From positions 2,418,001 to 2,482,000 of the forward strand of contig NZ_CP101454.1 in NCBI RefSeq assembly GCF_024362405.1: a stretch of 64,000 nt of DNA, in the 5' to 3' direction. The DNA is from Halorarius litoreus. GTDB lineage: Archaea > Halobacteriota > Halobacteria > Halobacteriales > Haloarculaceae. Shown piece after piece: positions 1-9,023 of the stretch. Made by a program: the position numbers and the translations under genes. Every line of letters begins with the position of its first letter. Positions within the stretch are counted from its first letter, which is position 1. Under the pieces are notes generated by a model, which did no database searches, had not been told where the DNA came from, and saw only the letters and a list, made by a program, of their open reading frames with translations.

Positions 1-143
1 AGGCCGCGAAGCGAACCGGCCAGCTCCACGAGTGCCAGCGCTGCGGCCGAAAGCAGGGTCTCGTCGGCAAGTACGACATCTGGCTCTGCCGCCAGTGCTT
101 CCGCGAGATCGCCCGTGACATGGGATTCAAGAAGTACAGCTAA
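1..143 (+). CDS. rps14: 30S ribosomal protein uS14, C-terminal part
   Basis: The reading frame enters from the left edge and ends at TAA 141-143. The translated tail carries two CxxC pairs (CQRCGRK and CRQCF) and ends in MGFKKYS, the zinc-ribbon form of archaeal S14. It is the first visible gene of the spc cluster, and rps8 begins 2 nt after its stop. The start lies outside the window. Confidence 0.95.
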   Translation, partial: AAKRTGQLHECQRCGRKQGLVGKYDIWLCRQCFREIARDMGFKKYS

Positions 144-145
144 CC

Positions 146-538
146 ATGGCGGACAACGATCCACTGGCCAGCGCGCTCTCCGGCATCGACAACGCCGAAG
201 GCGTGGGCCACCTGACACACACGGTAGAGCCCGCCTCGAACGAGATCGGCTCCGTCCTCGAGGTCCTCGCGGACCGCGGGTACGTCGACACGTTCCAGTT
301 CGTCGACGACGGAAAGGCCGGCCGCTTCGAGGTCGAACTGAAAGGCGCGATCAACGCCTGTGGCGCGGTCAAGCCGCGGTACTCCGCGGCGGCCGACGAG
401 TACGAGAAGTGGGAGAAGCGGTTCCTCCCCGCCCGTGACTACGGGGCACTCGTCGTCACGACCAGCCACGGGATCATGAGCCACTACGAGGCCCGCGAAG
501 CGGGCATCGGTGGCCAGGTTATCGCATACGTCTACTAG
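146..538 (+). CDS. rps8: 30S ribosomal protein uS8
   Basis: 130 residues, full length for archaeal S8, a primary 16S rRNA binder in the small-subunit platform. The C-terminal half contains the conserved TSHGIMSHYEAR segment and ends GGQVIAYVY, both typical of the family. ATG 146 follows rps14 directly and rpl6 starts 4 nt after the stop, so it is co-transcribed with the spc genes. Confidence 0.97.
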   Translation: MADNDPLASALSGIDNAEGVGHLTHTVEPASNEIGSVLEVLADRGYVDTFQFVDDGKAGRFEVELKGAINACGAVKPRYSAAADEYEKWEKRFLPARDYGALVVTTSHGIMSHYEAREAGIGGQVIAYVY

Positions 539-542
539 AACA

Positions 543-1076
543 ATGCGAAAGGAAATCCAGATACCGGACGACGTCACCGCGACGCAGGACCACCTCGATC
601 TCACGGTCGAGGGGCCCGAAGGCAGCGTCACGCGGCGGCTCTGGTACCCCGACATCAGCGTCTCGGTCGACGGCGACACGGTCGTCGTCGAGTCCGAAGA
701 CACGAACGCGAAGACGAACGCGACGGTCGGGACGTTCGAGAGCCACGTCACCAACATGATCCACGGCGTCACCGAGGGGTGGACCTACCAGATGGAGGTC
801 TTCTACTCTCACTTCCCGATGCAGGTGGAGGTTCAGGACGACACGGTCGTCATCAAGAACTTCCTCGGGGAGAAGGCGCCCCGACGTGTCCCCATTCACG
901 GCGACACACAGGTCCAGGTGGACGGCGAGGAGATCACGCTCTCCGGACCGAACATCGAGGACGTCGGGCAGACCGCCGCGGACATCGAACAGCTCACCCG
1001 CGTCCAGGGGAAGGACACGCGTGTCTTCCAGGACGGGGTCTACATCACCGAGAAACCGAAGCGAGGTGAGGCCTGA
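543..1076 (+). CDS. rpl6: 50S ribosomal protein uL6
   Basis: 177 residues starting [11 protein letters not shown]. The frame stays open upstream to a GTG at 510, but that would overlap rps8, so ATG 543 is chosen. The protein shows the duplicated L6 fold ([12 protein letters not shown], then the C-terminal [12 protein letters not shown]). L6 binds 23S rRNA near the factor-binding site. Its TGA overlaps the ATG of rpl32e by one base. Confidence 0.96.
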   Translation: MRKEIQIPDDVTATQDHLDLTVEGPEGSVTRRLWYPDISVSVDGDTVVVESEDTNAKTNATVGTFESHVTNMIHGVTEGWTYQMEVFYSHFPMQVEVQDDTVVIKNFLGEKAPRRVPIHGDTQVQVDGEEITLSGPNIEDVGQTAADIEQLTRVQGKDTRVFQDGVYITEKPKRGEA

Positions 1077-1810
1077 TGGCAGACGATGAACAGGAAGTCG
1101 ACGCTGAGACAGAGGGACCGCAGGAGCTGACCGACATCAGCGGCGTCGGGAACGCGAAGGCCGCGGCCCTCGAAGGCGCCGGCTACACGACCGTCGAGGA
1201 CGTGAAAGCGGCCTCGCAGTCCGAGCTCGCCGAGGTCGACGGCATCGGCAACGCGCTCGCCGCGCGTATCAAGGCCGACGTCGGGGGCCTCGAAGTCTCC
1301 GAGGAGACGGAAGCCGAGGTCGAAGACGAGACCGAGGAAGCGGTCGAAGAGGCCGAGGAGGACGTCGAGACGGAGCTCCAGCCGCGCGGGCTCGTCGACA
1401 AGACGCCCGACCTCTCGGAGAACGAACAGCGCCTGCTGACCCAGCGCAATCGGGTCGGCAAGCCGCAGTTCAACCGCCAGGACTACCACAAGAAGAAGCG
1501 GACGCCCACCTCGTGGCGGCGTCCCCGTGGTGGCCTCTCCAAGCAGCGGCGGGGCATCAAGGGCAAGGGCCCGAAGGTCCAGGCCGGCTACCGCACCCCC
1601 ACCGAGGTCCGCGGGCTTCACCCCTCGGGCTTCGAGGAGGTCCGCGTGGAGAACACCGACGACCTCGAAGGCGTCGATGGTGACACGCAGGCCGTCCGCA
1701 TCGGCTCGACGGTCGGCGCGCGCAAGCGCGAGGCCATCGAGGAGCAGGCAGAAGAGCAGGGCATCCGCGTCCTGAACCCCACCTACGTCGAAGTGGAGGT
1801 CGAGGAATGA
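1076..1810 (+). CDS. rpl32e: 50S ribosomal protein eL32 with N-terminal helix-hairpin-helix extension
   Basis: 244 residues. Residues ~15-70 form a helix-hairpin-helix-like domain ([20 protein letters not shown]). A highly acidic linker (~75-105) follows, then the conserved L32e body from ~120 ([32 protein letters not shown]). The N-terminal extension is known from halophilic archaeal L32e and is absent from the shorter eukaryotic protein. It overlaps rpl6 by 1 nt and rpl19e by 4 nt (ATGA). Confidence 0.96.
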   Translation: MADDEQEVDAETEGPQELTDISGVGNAKAAALEGAGYTTVEDVKAASQSELAEVDGIGNALAARIKADVGGLEVSEETEAEVEDETEEAVEEAEEDVETELQPRGLVDKTPDLSENEQRLLTQRNRVGKPQFNRQDYHKKKRTPTSWRRPRGGLSKQRRGIKGKGPKVQAGYRTPTEVRGLHPSGFEEVRVENTDDLEGVDGDTQAVRIGSTVGARKREAIEEQAEEQGIRVLNPTYVEVEVEE

Positions 1811-2247
1811 CTGACCTGAAAGCACAGAAGCGACTCGCCGCTGACGTCCTCGACGTCGGGAAGAACCGCGTCTGGTTCGACCCCGACCGACAGGCCGACA
1901 TCGCCGACGCGATCACGCGCGAGGACATCCGCGAACTCGTCGACGAGGGTGCGATCACCTCGGAGGACGCTCGCGGGAACTCCCGTGGTCGCGCCCGCGA
2001 ACGGGCCAAGAAGCGCGCCTACGGCCACCGCAAGGGCCAGGGGAAGCGCAAGGGGAAGAAGGGCGGTCGCGCCAACTCCAAGCAGGACTGGCAGTCTCGC
2101 ATCCGTGCGCAGCGGCGCACGCTGAAGGAACTCCGCGACGAGGGCGAACTCGACGCCTCCGAGTACCGGTCGCTGTACGACCAGGCCTCGGGCGGCGAGT
2201 TCGACTCCATCGCGGACCTCGAACGCTACATCGAGAACAACTACTGA
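1807..2247 (+). CDS. rpl19e: 50S ribosomal protein eL19
   Basis: 146 residues. It has the typical start [18 protein letters not shown], the family motif [10 protein letters not shown], and a basic stretch [15 protein letters not shown] that binds 23S rRNA. ATG 1807 overlaps the rpl32e stop, indicating translational coupling in the spc cluster. Confidence 0.97.
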   Translation: MTDLKAQKRLAADVLDVGKNRVWFDPDRQADIADAITREDIRELVDEGAITSEDARGNSRGRARERAKKRAYGHRKGQGKRKGKKGGRANSKQDWQSRIRAQRRTLKELRDEGELDASEYRSLYDQASGGEFDSIADLERYIENNY

Positions 2248-2249
2248 CA

Positions 2250-2807
2250 ATGGCAACCGGACCACGATACAAAGTGCCGATGCGGCGTCGCCGCGAGGCA
2301 CGAACGAACTACCACCAGAGGTTGCGCCTGTTGAAATCGGGCAAGCCCCGGCTGGTCGCTCGCAAGAGCAACCAGCACACCAGGGCGCAGCTGGTCGTCA
2401 CCAGTCCGAACGGTGACGAAACGGTGGCGAGTGCGACCTCGAACGACCTCGCGGACTACGGCTGGGAGGCCCCCACGGGCAACCTGCCGGCCGCGTACCT
2501 GACGGGCCTGCTGGCGGGCAAACGCGCGCTGGAGGCTGGCCTGGAGGAGGCCGTACTCGACATCGGACTCAACACCGCTACGCCGGGTAGCAAGGTGTTC
2601 GCAGTACAGGAGGGCGCGATAGACGCCGGCCTGGAGATTCCGCACAACGACGACGTGTTCGCCGAGTGGGACCGCACGCGCGGTGGCCACATCGCCGAGT
2701 ACGCCGAGTCGCTGGACGAGGGTCTCTACGGCGGCGACTTCGACGCCACGGACCTACCCGCGCACTTCGACGAGGTGCGCGAGACGCTACTGGAGGACAA
2801 TGAGTAA
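2250..2807 (+). CDS. rpl18: 50S ribosomal protein uL18
   Basis: 185 residues. It shows [18 protein letters not shown] near the N-terminus and the conserved [20 protein letters not shown] segment. L18 binds 5S rRNA in the central protuberance. It starts 2 nt after rpl19e and overlaps rps5 by 8 nt. Confidence 0.97.
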   Translation: MATGPRYKVPMRRRREARTNYHQRLRLLKSGKPRLVARKSNQHTRAQLVVTSPNGDETVASATSNDLADYGWEAPTGNLPAAYLTGLLAGKRALEAGLEEAVLDIGLNTATPGSKVFAVQEGAIDAGLEIPHNDDVFAEWDRTRGGHIAEYAESLDEGLYGGDFDATDLPAHFDEVRETLLEDNE

Positions 2808-3435
2808 CCGAGGCTGGGAGCCGCAGACGCGGCTCGGACGAAAGGTCGCTGAGGGCGATATCACCGACATGCGGCAGGCGCTCGAATCCGGGCTCCCGCT
2901 GAAGGAGCCGGAGATCGTAGACCAGCTCCTGCCGGGGCTCGAGGACGAGGTCCTCGACATCAACATGGTCCAGCGGATGACCGACTCCGGCCGCCGGGTG
3001 AAGTTCCGGTGTGTCGTCGTCGTCGGCAACCGCGACGGCTTCGTCGGCTACGCCGAGGGCCGTGACGACCAGGTCGGTGGTGCCATCCAGAAGGCCATCG
3101 GCATCGCCAAGCTGAACATCATCGACGTCTCCCGCGGCTGCGGGAGCTGGGAGTGTGGCTGTGGCCGCCCGCACACGGTGGCGCTGCGCACGACCGGCAA
3201 GGCCGGCTCCGTCGAGGTCGAACTCCAGCCCGCGCCGCGCGGACTCGGGCTCGCCGGCGGGGAGACGGTCCGGCACGTGCTGGACCTCGCCGGCATCGAG
3301 GACATCTGGACCCGCTCGTCGGGCAACACCCGCACGACGGTCAACTTCGCGAAGGCGACGTTCAACGCCCTTCGCGCCACCAGCGAGGCGCGCGTCCCAC
3401 AGCGTGCCCGCGAGAAGCGTGAGGTGATCGAGTGA
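2800..3435 (+). CDS. rps5: 30S ribosomal protein uS5
   Basis: 211 residues from ATG 2800 ([20 protein letters not shown]). The longer open frame upstream lies inside rpl18 and is not S5-like. The double-stranded RNA-binding N-domain contains [20 protein letters not shown], and the C-domain contains the [14 protein letters not shown] cysteine cluster seen in archaeal S5. The stop overlaps the rpl30 start. Confidence 0.97.
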   Translation: MSNRGWEPQTRLGRKVAEGDITDMRQALESGLPLKEPEIVDQLLPGLEDEVLDINMVQRMTDSGRRVKFRCVVVVGNRDGFVGYAEGRDDQVGGAIQKAIGIAKLNIIDVSRGCGSWECGCGRPHTVALRTTGKAGSVEVELQPAPRGLGLAGGETVRHVLDLAGIEDIWTRSSGNTRTTVNFAKATFNALRATSEARVPQRAREKREVIE

Positions 3436-3899
3436 TGGAGGCGCTCGTCCAGCTCCGCGGTGAGGTGAACCAGAGTCAGGCCGTGCGCGACACGCTCTCG
3501 ATGCTGAACCTCGGCCGCGTCAACCACTGCGTGCTCATCCCCGAGCGCGACACCTACCGCGGGATGATCACGAAGGTGAACGACTGGGTGGCTCACGGCG
3601 AGCCCTCGGTCGAGACGGTCGAGCTGCTCATCGCGACCCGCGGCCGCCCTGCCGAGGGCGACGCCGACGTCGACGACGACTGGGTCGCCGAGCACACCGA
3701 CTACGACGACATCCCCGCGCTGGCGGAGGCGCTGGTCGCCGACGAGACCACCCTGCAGGAGCAGGGGCTCTCGCCGACCCTCCGGCTCCACCCGCCGCGT
3801 GGCGGCCACAAGGGCATCAAACACCCCTCGAAGGAGGGAGGGGCCCTCGGCAAGCAGACGTCCGAGGAGATCGACGACCTCCTGCGAGAGATGCGATAA
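3435..3899 (+). CDS. rpl30: 50S ribosomal protein uL30
   Basis: 154 residues, the long archaeal/eukaryotic form of L30. It begins [23 protein letters not shown] 3435 shares one base with the rps5 stop; an in-frame GTG directly precedes it at 3432. Key segments are LNLGRVNHCVLIPERDTYRG and a C-terminal HPPRGGHKGIK loop. The TAA overlaps the rpl15 ATG. Confidence 0.96.
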   Translation: MEALVQLRGEVNQSQAVRDTLSMLNLGRVNHCVLIPERDTYRGMITKVNDWVAHGEPSVETVELLIATRGRPAEGDADVDDDWVAEHTDYDDIPALAEALVADETTLQEQGLSPTLRLHPPRGGHKGIKHPSKEGGALGKQTSEEIDDLLREMR

Positions 3900-4396
3900 T
3901 GAGCTCCAAGAAACGACGCCAGCGCGGTTCGCGGACGCACGGCGGCGGCTCGCACAAGAAGCGTCGCGGCGCCGGCCACCGTGGCGGCCGCGGGCGCGCG
4001 GGCCGCACGAAACACGAGAAGGCGAACTACCCGCCGCGGAAGAAGCACGGGTTCAACCGCCCGCAGAAGACCCACACGGAGGTCGAGACCATCAACCTCC
4101 GCGATCTCGACGAGGACATCGTCCTGTACGTCGAGAGCGGGGTCGCCGAGGAGTCGGGCGACGGCTACGCCATCGACGCCCGTGACGTCGTCGAGGACGG
4201 CCACGAGGTCGACGTCGTGAAGGTCCTGGCCGCGGGCCAGGTCCACAACGCGCTCGAGGTCACCGCCGACGCGTTCTCCGCCGACGCGGAGGAGAAGCTC
4301 GTCGAGGCCGGTGGCGAGGCGGTCCTCACCGAGCACGGTGAGGAGCTCGCCGCCGAGGCCGAGGCGGCCGACGCGGACGACGAAGACGGCGAGTAA
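3899..4396 (+). CDS. rpl15: 50S ribosomal protein uL15
   Basis: 165 residues. It has the very basic N-terminus MSSKKRRQRGSRTHGGGSHK, followed by the L15 core (GRAGRTKHEKANYPPRKKHG) and an acidic alanine-rich C-terminus typical of halophile proteins. It is the last ribosomal protein gene of the cluster, and secY follows after 139 nt. Confidence 0.97.
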   Translation: MSSKKRRQRGSRTHGGGSHKKRRGAGHRGGRGRAGRTKHEKANYPPRKKHGFNRPQKTHTEVETINLRDLDEDIVLYVESGVAEESGDGYAIDARDVVEDGHEVDVVKVLAAGQVHNALEVTADAFSADAEEKLVEAGGEAVLTEHGEELAAEAEAADADDEDGE

Positions 4397-4535
4397 CGCC
4401 CCCGAGTTCTCTCGTTTCTGCCCGGTCGGTGAGCGACAGCACCGGCGTCCCGTGTCGTGATTGGGTGGCGGTGTCACGCACCGTGGGCGAGACGAAGAAG
4501 ATACATACTCCCAACCAGAAGGGTCGACAATCGCA

Positions 4536-6017
4536 ATGAGTTGGAAAGAGACCGCCGAACCGGTACTCTCGCGGATGCCCAACGTGGCCCGCCCGGAGGG
4601 CCACGTCCCGTTCCGCCGCAAGCTCGGCTGGACGGCTGGCGTCCTCGTGCTGTACTTCTTCCTCACCAACGTCTTCCTCTACGGTCTGGGGGCGGGCAGT
4701 GAGGACGCGTTCGGACAGTTCCGCTCCATCCTCGCGGGTGGACAGGGTACCATCTTGCAACTGGGCATCGGGCCGATCGTCACGGCGTCCATCGTCCTCC
4801 AGCTGCTCGGCGGTGCCGACCTGCTCGGGCTCGACACCAACGACCCCCGCGACCAGGTGCTCTACCAGGGGCTCCAGAAGCTGCTCGTGGTCGTGATGAT
4901 CTGTCTGACCGGCCTGCCGATGGTGTTCGCAGGGAGCTTCCTCCCGGCGAGCCAGCAGGTCGCTACCAACCTCGGCGTCAGCCTCGGGGTCGTGAAGTGG
5001 CTGATGTTCGCCCAGATCTTCATCGGCGGCGTCCTCATCCTGTTCATGGACGAGGTCATCTCCAAGTGGGGCGTCGGCTCCGGTATCGGCCTGTTCATCA
5101 TCGCCGGTATCAGCCAGCGACTCATCGGCGGGTTCTTCTCCACGCCGTTCCTCGGCAACCAGACCGGGTTCTTCTACGGCTGGTACCAGATCATCACCGG
5201 GCAGGCCGACCTCGGCCCGGTGCTCCAGCCCTCTGGGCTTCAGGGCCTGCTCATCGGCCCCGGCCAGCTGCTGTTCCTGGTCACGACGGTCCTCATCTTC
5301 GTAGTCGTCGTCTACGCCGAATCCGTCCGCGTCGAGATTCCGCTCTCGCACGCTCGGGTGAAAGGCGCGCGCGGTCGCTTCCCGGTGAAGCTCATCTACG
5401 CGTCGGTCCTGCCGATGATTCTCGTTCGCGCGCTGCAGGCGAACATCCAGTTCCTCGGCCGCATCCTCAACGCCCAGTGGCAGGGGATGCCCGGCTGGCT
5501 CGGCACCTACCAGAACACCGCATCGGGGGCGGTCCCGGTCGACGGGCTGTTCTACTACCTCGCGCCCATCTACTCGTTCCAGGACTGGATGTGGTTCGCG
5601 GGGTTCACCTCCGCGGAGCCGTGGCAGGTGCTCATCCGCATCGCCATCGACCTGACGTTCATGGTCCTCGGCGGGGCGGTGTTCGCCATCTTCTGGGTCG
5701 AGACGACCGGGATGGGCCCGGAGTCGACCGCCAAGCAGATCCAGAACTCCGGGATGCAGATTCCCGGCTTCCGGCAGTCGCCCGGCGTCATCGAGAAGGT
5801 CCTCGAACGCTACATCCCGCAGGTGACGGTCATCGGCGGCGCGCTCGTCGGCCTGCTCGCCGTCATGGCGAACATGCTCGGCACCATCGGCCAGGTCTCC
5901 GGCACGGGGCTGCTGCTGACGGTCTCCATCACGTACAAGCTGTACGAGGAGATCGCCGAAGAGCAGCTCATGGAGATGCACCCGATGATGCGCCAGATGT
6001 TCGGCGGCGGTTCCTGA
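4536..6017 (+). CDS. secY: Preprotein translocase subunit SecY
   Basis: 493 residues with about ten hydrophobic segments; it forms the Sec61/SecY protein-conducting channel. ATG 4536 (MSWKETAEPVLSRMPNV) is chosen over an upstream in-frame codon at 4461 because the extra 25 residues are unlike SecY. The plug region (GPIVTASIVLQLLGGADLLG), the cytosolic loop ESVRVEIPLSHARVKGARGR and the C-terminal YEEIAEEQLMEMHPM are recognisable. A weak TATA-like ATACATAC lies about 33 nt before the ATG, so it may have its own promoter besides spc read-through. adk, often the next gene in relatives, is absent here. Confidence 0.97.
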   Translation: MSWKETAEPVLSRMPNVARPEGHVPFRRKLGWTAGVLVLYFFLTNVFLYGLGAGSEDAFGQFRSILAGGQGTILQLGIGPIVTASIVLQLLGGADLLGLDTNDPRDQVLYQGLQKLLVVVMICLTGLPMVFAGSFLPASQQVATNLGVSLGVVKWLMFAQIFIGGVLILFMDEVISKWGVGSGIGLFIIAGISQRLIGGFFSTPFLGNQTGFFYGWYQIITGQADLGPVLQPSGLQGLLIGPGQLLFLVTTVLIFVVVVYAESVRVEIPLSHARVKGARGRFPVKLIYASVLPMILVRALQANIQFLGRILNAQWQGMPGWLGTYQNTASGAVPVDGLFYYLAPIYSFQDWMWFAGFTSAEPWQVLIRIAIDLTFMVLGGAVFAIFWVETTGMGPESTAKQIQNSGMQIPGFRQSPGVIEKVLERYIPQVTVIGGALVGLLAVMANMLGTIGQVSGTGLLLTVSITYKLYEEIAEEQLMEMHPMMRQMFGGGS

Positions 6018-6095
6018 CCATCCCATCCTTCCGTTCTTTCGACACGTAGCGACAGTGCTGCCCGTTCGTATTTCGGGCCGCTGGACTCCTGCCTC

Positions 6096-8873
6096 TCAGT
6101 TCGAACGTGACGCCAGCGCAAACGGGTAGACCGGTCCGCTTCCCGCGTCGCGCAGTCGGCCACCGACTTCGGTGAGGGTCCACCGGGAGTAGACAGTGTC
6201 ATCGACAAGCAGAACAGGACCGTCGGGAATCGGTGTACCTCCCTCGACGGCGAACGCGCCACGGACGTTCTCACACTGTGCTTGACTCCCATTCACCTCG
6301 CGCTGTGACTGTTTCGTGTCCGCCTGGGTCACACAGTCGACGAACGAGAGGCCGAGACGGTCGGCGAGACGCTCTGTAAACTCCTTAACGAGTCCAGGAT
6401 TCGAGGTCGATGGGACACAAGCGACCCAGGTCGGGGTGGGATCGGGCGACCAGTCCTCGCGGATGAGGTCGGCAGCAGCCCCGACGAGGTCGTCGTCGAA
6501 GCGGCCGTCGTGGACACCTGTCTGCACGCGTTCACCCCACGCAGGGTCGTCCCAGGCGGAGAGCGCCCGCCCGGGCGAGAGCCGTCTGTCGTCGTCGATG
6601 GCGGTTCGACGGCCTGATTCGGTGTATGTCATTTTTCGCGGCGTGAGAACGCTCCGCCCCTCGGCGCGGAAGTGGTCGACTGCGGCCTCGACGAGCGCCT
6701 CATCGTTGACGGTTCGGGGAACGATGTCGCCCGCGCAGTTAGCACACCGACCACAGTCCGACTCGAGTTCGCCGTCGAGTTCCTCGGCGATGTACCGCAT
6801 TAGACACTCGTCGGTCTCGACGAACGACTTCATCCGATCGAGTTCCGCCCAGCGCTGGTCGGTAATGGCGTCGTAACGCTCGGCGTCGTACCGCCACGCC
6901 TCGTCGGTCCGGACGAAGCCATCCTCACGGCGGGAGATTGCACCCTCGACATCCAGAATGTCGAGGCATTTTCGGGCGGTTCCGGTTCGGACTTCGTCGA
7001 CGTACTGGTACACGTTCCATCCGTGGAGGGAGTCGGGGTTGGCCTCAACGGCCTCGAGAACTGTCTCGAACGCGGATTCGGGGGGGAAGGCGTTCTCGAT
7101 AAAGAACTCGGCGATCTCGTCGTCGCTCTCGCCCGCGAGGAGGACGGCGGTCGCCGATTCGAGGTTCCGGCCTGCCCGCCCGATTTCTTGATAGTAGCGG
7201 ATGAGGTTTGGTGGACGCTGAAAGTGATAGACGAAGCCGAGATCGGGTTTATTGAACCCCATACCGAGCGCACTGGTCGCCGCGAGAGCGTCCACTTCGT
7301 TTTCTTGGAGAAGGTGTTCGAGTTCGCGGCGTTCCTCGCCATCCAGTCCGCCGTGGTACGACCGGACATCGAGTCCCTGCTCGGTCAGCCAGGAGGCTAC
7401 GAGGTCGGCGTCACGGACTGTCAGACAGTAGACGATGCCGGAGGGGCCGTCGGGGTCGGCGTTCTCAGCCAGCCATGCGAGGCGCCGCTCGCGGCTGTCG
7501 AGATGTATCGCCTGGAGGCGGAGGGACTCGCGCAGCAACGAGCCGCGGAGTACGGTGAGTTCGGGCAACTGATTTGTGATATCGTCGACGACGCGGTCGT
7601 TGGCGGTCGCAGTCGTCGCGGCAACCGGCACCTCGGGGTCAAGCCGGGTGATGATGTCTCGAATGCGGCGGTAGTCCGGTCGGAAGTCGTGGCCCCAGTC
7701 GGAGATGCAGTGTGCCTCGTCGACGACGAGCATCCCGAAAGCCTCCTCCATCCGACCGAGTACCTCACGCTGAAACTCGCGGTTGGCGAGTCGCTCGGGC
7801 GAGACGAGCAACAGATCACACGTCCCGTCGACGACTGACTGGTTGATACGGTTCCACTCGTCCTCGTTGTTGTGGTTGATGGCCTCGGCTTGGAGGTCGA
7901 ACTCGGCCGCGGCGTCGGCGACTTGGTTGCGCATCAGTGCCAGAAGTGGGCTGACAATGAGGGTCGGGCCGGCGCCGCGCTGGCGAAGCAACCGCGTCGC
8001 GATGAAGTAGACCGAACTCTTGCCCCACCCGGTCCGCTGAACGAGGAGGAGTCGGTCACGGTCGTTGACGAGCGCGTCGATTGCCTCCCACTGGTCGGGC
8101 CGGAACTGGGCGTCCGCGCCGACGCCTTCGCGGAGAAGCGAGAGGGCTTCCTGACGCTCCGTACGGTTCGCTGTGCGTCTCTGGTCGCTACCCTCCCGTG
8201 TGTCTATCTCACCTCCGGTGCCCGCGCGTTGCTCGGCTTCGTCGGCCGATCCATCTGTTTCGCCCTCTCCGTCGTCGGCTTCTGCCCTGTCATCGCCCGG
8301 TGGCGGTGAATGCGGTGGCCCTTCCGGTTCGGCACGTCTCCCCTCGTTGGCCACCGCTCGTGCGCTGTCACGCACGGCCTGCGTGGTGCTCTCATCGATG
8401 TAGCTCAGGTCGGTGAGTTCAGTAACGGTCGCTTCCACGACATCCTCGACTCGCTCGTACCCACCCTGATAGAACGGATACAGATCGCCGTACGAGTGCC
8501 CCTGCGCCCGTAAGTCGAACACAGAGCCTTCAGCATCCTCGAAGATGGCGCGGAGCGCGCGAACCTTCGTCCCGTACGTTCCCATCTGCCAGGCGAACTC
8601 GGAGAACGCCTCGAACACTTCCTCTCGCGTCGCCCGTGTCTCGGCGGCAACGGCCACGAATACGGTGTCGAGGTCGCCACACAGCTCTTTGGCCCCCTGT
8701 TTCAGACACGGCGCCGCCCAGGCGCTTACGCTATCGGCCCGTTCGAGGTCAGTTCCTGCCGCGTTCGCCACGTCTGAGACCGTCTGGAACCCGGCGACAC
8801 GAAGGCCCTTGGCGCGGGTTTCTCCAACCGCAGGGATGTCGGTCAGGAGCACCTCTTGTCCGTTAGTCGTCAT
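6096..8873 (-). CDS. RecQ-type DNA helicase fused to a C-terminal phosphoribosyltransferase-like domain
   Basis: 925 residues. Residues ~8-45 look like a helix-hairpin-helix (TDIPAVGETRAKGLRVAGFQ), and ~180-240 is an acidic linker. The RecQ helicase core spans ~250-590: Walker A RTGWGKS 280-286, DEAH 385-388, TTATAN 420-425, QEIGRAGR 562-569. A RecQ zinc site follows (C690, C707, C710, C713). Residues ~810-925 resemble a ComF/type I phosphoribosyltransferase: WVACVPSTSNPGLVKEF, then the PRPP-loop-like VLLVDDTVYSRWT at 887-899. The start is at 8873, with TATA-like CATTAATG about 30 nt upstream. The gene is convergent with secY. RecQ unwinds DNA 3' to 5'; the role of the PRTase part is unknown and it may be regulatory or degenerate. 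The helicase assignment is firm, the fusion function is not. Confidence 0.9.
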   Translation of the reverse strand: MTTNGQEVLLTDIPAVGETRAKGLRVAGFQTVSDVANAAGTDLERADSVSAWAAPCLKQGAKELCGDLDTVFVAVAAETRATREEVFEAFSEFAWQMGTYGTKVRALRAIFEDAEGSVFDLRAQGHSYGDLYPFYQGGYERVEDVVEATVTELTDLSYIDESTTQAVRDSARAVANEGRRAEPEGPPHSPPPGDDRAEADDGEGETDGSADEAEQRAGTGGEIDTREGSDQRRTANRTERQEALSLLREGVGADAQFRPDQWEAIDALVNDRDRLLLVQRTGWGKSSVYFIATRLLRQRGAGPTLIVSPLLALMRNQVADAAAEFDLQAEAINHNNEDEWNRINQSVVDGTCDLLLVSPERLANREFQREVLGRMEEAFGMLVVDEAHCISDWGHDFRPDYRRIRDIITRLDPEVPVAATTATANDRVVDDITNQLPELTVLRGSLLRESLRLQAIHLDSRERRLAWLAENADPDGPSGIVYCLTVRDADLVASWLTEQGLDVRSYHGGLDGEERRELEHLLQENEVDALAATSALGMGFNKPDLGFVYHFQRPPNLIRYYQEIGRAGRNLESATAVLLAGESDDEIAEFFIENAFPPESAFETVLEAVEANPDSLHGWNVYQYVDEVRTGTARKCLDILDVEGAISRREDGFVRTDEAWRYDAERYDAITDQRWAELDRMKSFVETDECLMRYIAEELDGELESDCGRCANCAGDIVPRTVNDEALVEAAVDHFRAEGRSVLTPRKMTYTESGRRTAIDDDRRLSPGRALSAWDDPAWGERVQTGVHDGRFDDDLVGAAADLIREDWSPDPTPTWVACVPSTSNPGLVKEFTERLADRLGLSFVDCVTQADTKQSQREVNGSQAQCENVRGAFAVEGGTPIPDGPVLLVDDTVYSRWTLTEVGGRLRDAGSGPVYPFALASRSN

Positions 8874-8991
8874 CTAGCAGAGGCTGCGAAGTGCCAGGTC
8901 ATTAATGCTGTGTAGAACGTATCTCGGGCTTCCTCGATTCTGTTCGTCTTCACGTCGCATCGCCTGACGTCTCCACCGTGCATCCGCCCGA

Positions 8992-8998
8992 TTTTTAC
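8992..8998 (+). promoter_or_regulatory. TATA box of mgtE
   Basis: TTTTTAC centred about 29 nt before the mgtE ATG at 9024, the spacing expected for a leaderless haloarchaeal transcript. No Shine-Dalgarno sequence is needed in that case. Confidence 0.6.
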
Positions 8999-9023
8999 CC
9001 GGTGACGAGCCATTCGGAGACGA

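Noticed and set aside
4326..6026. Long minus-strand open frame opposite secY
   Set aside because: Composition rich in Asp/His/Arg without domains; antisense shadow of secY, common in haloarchaeal coding DNA.
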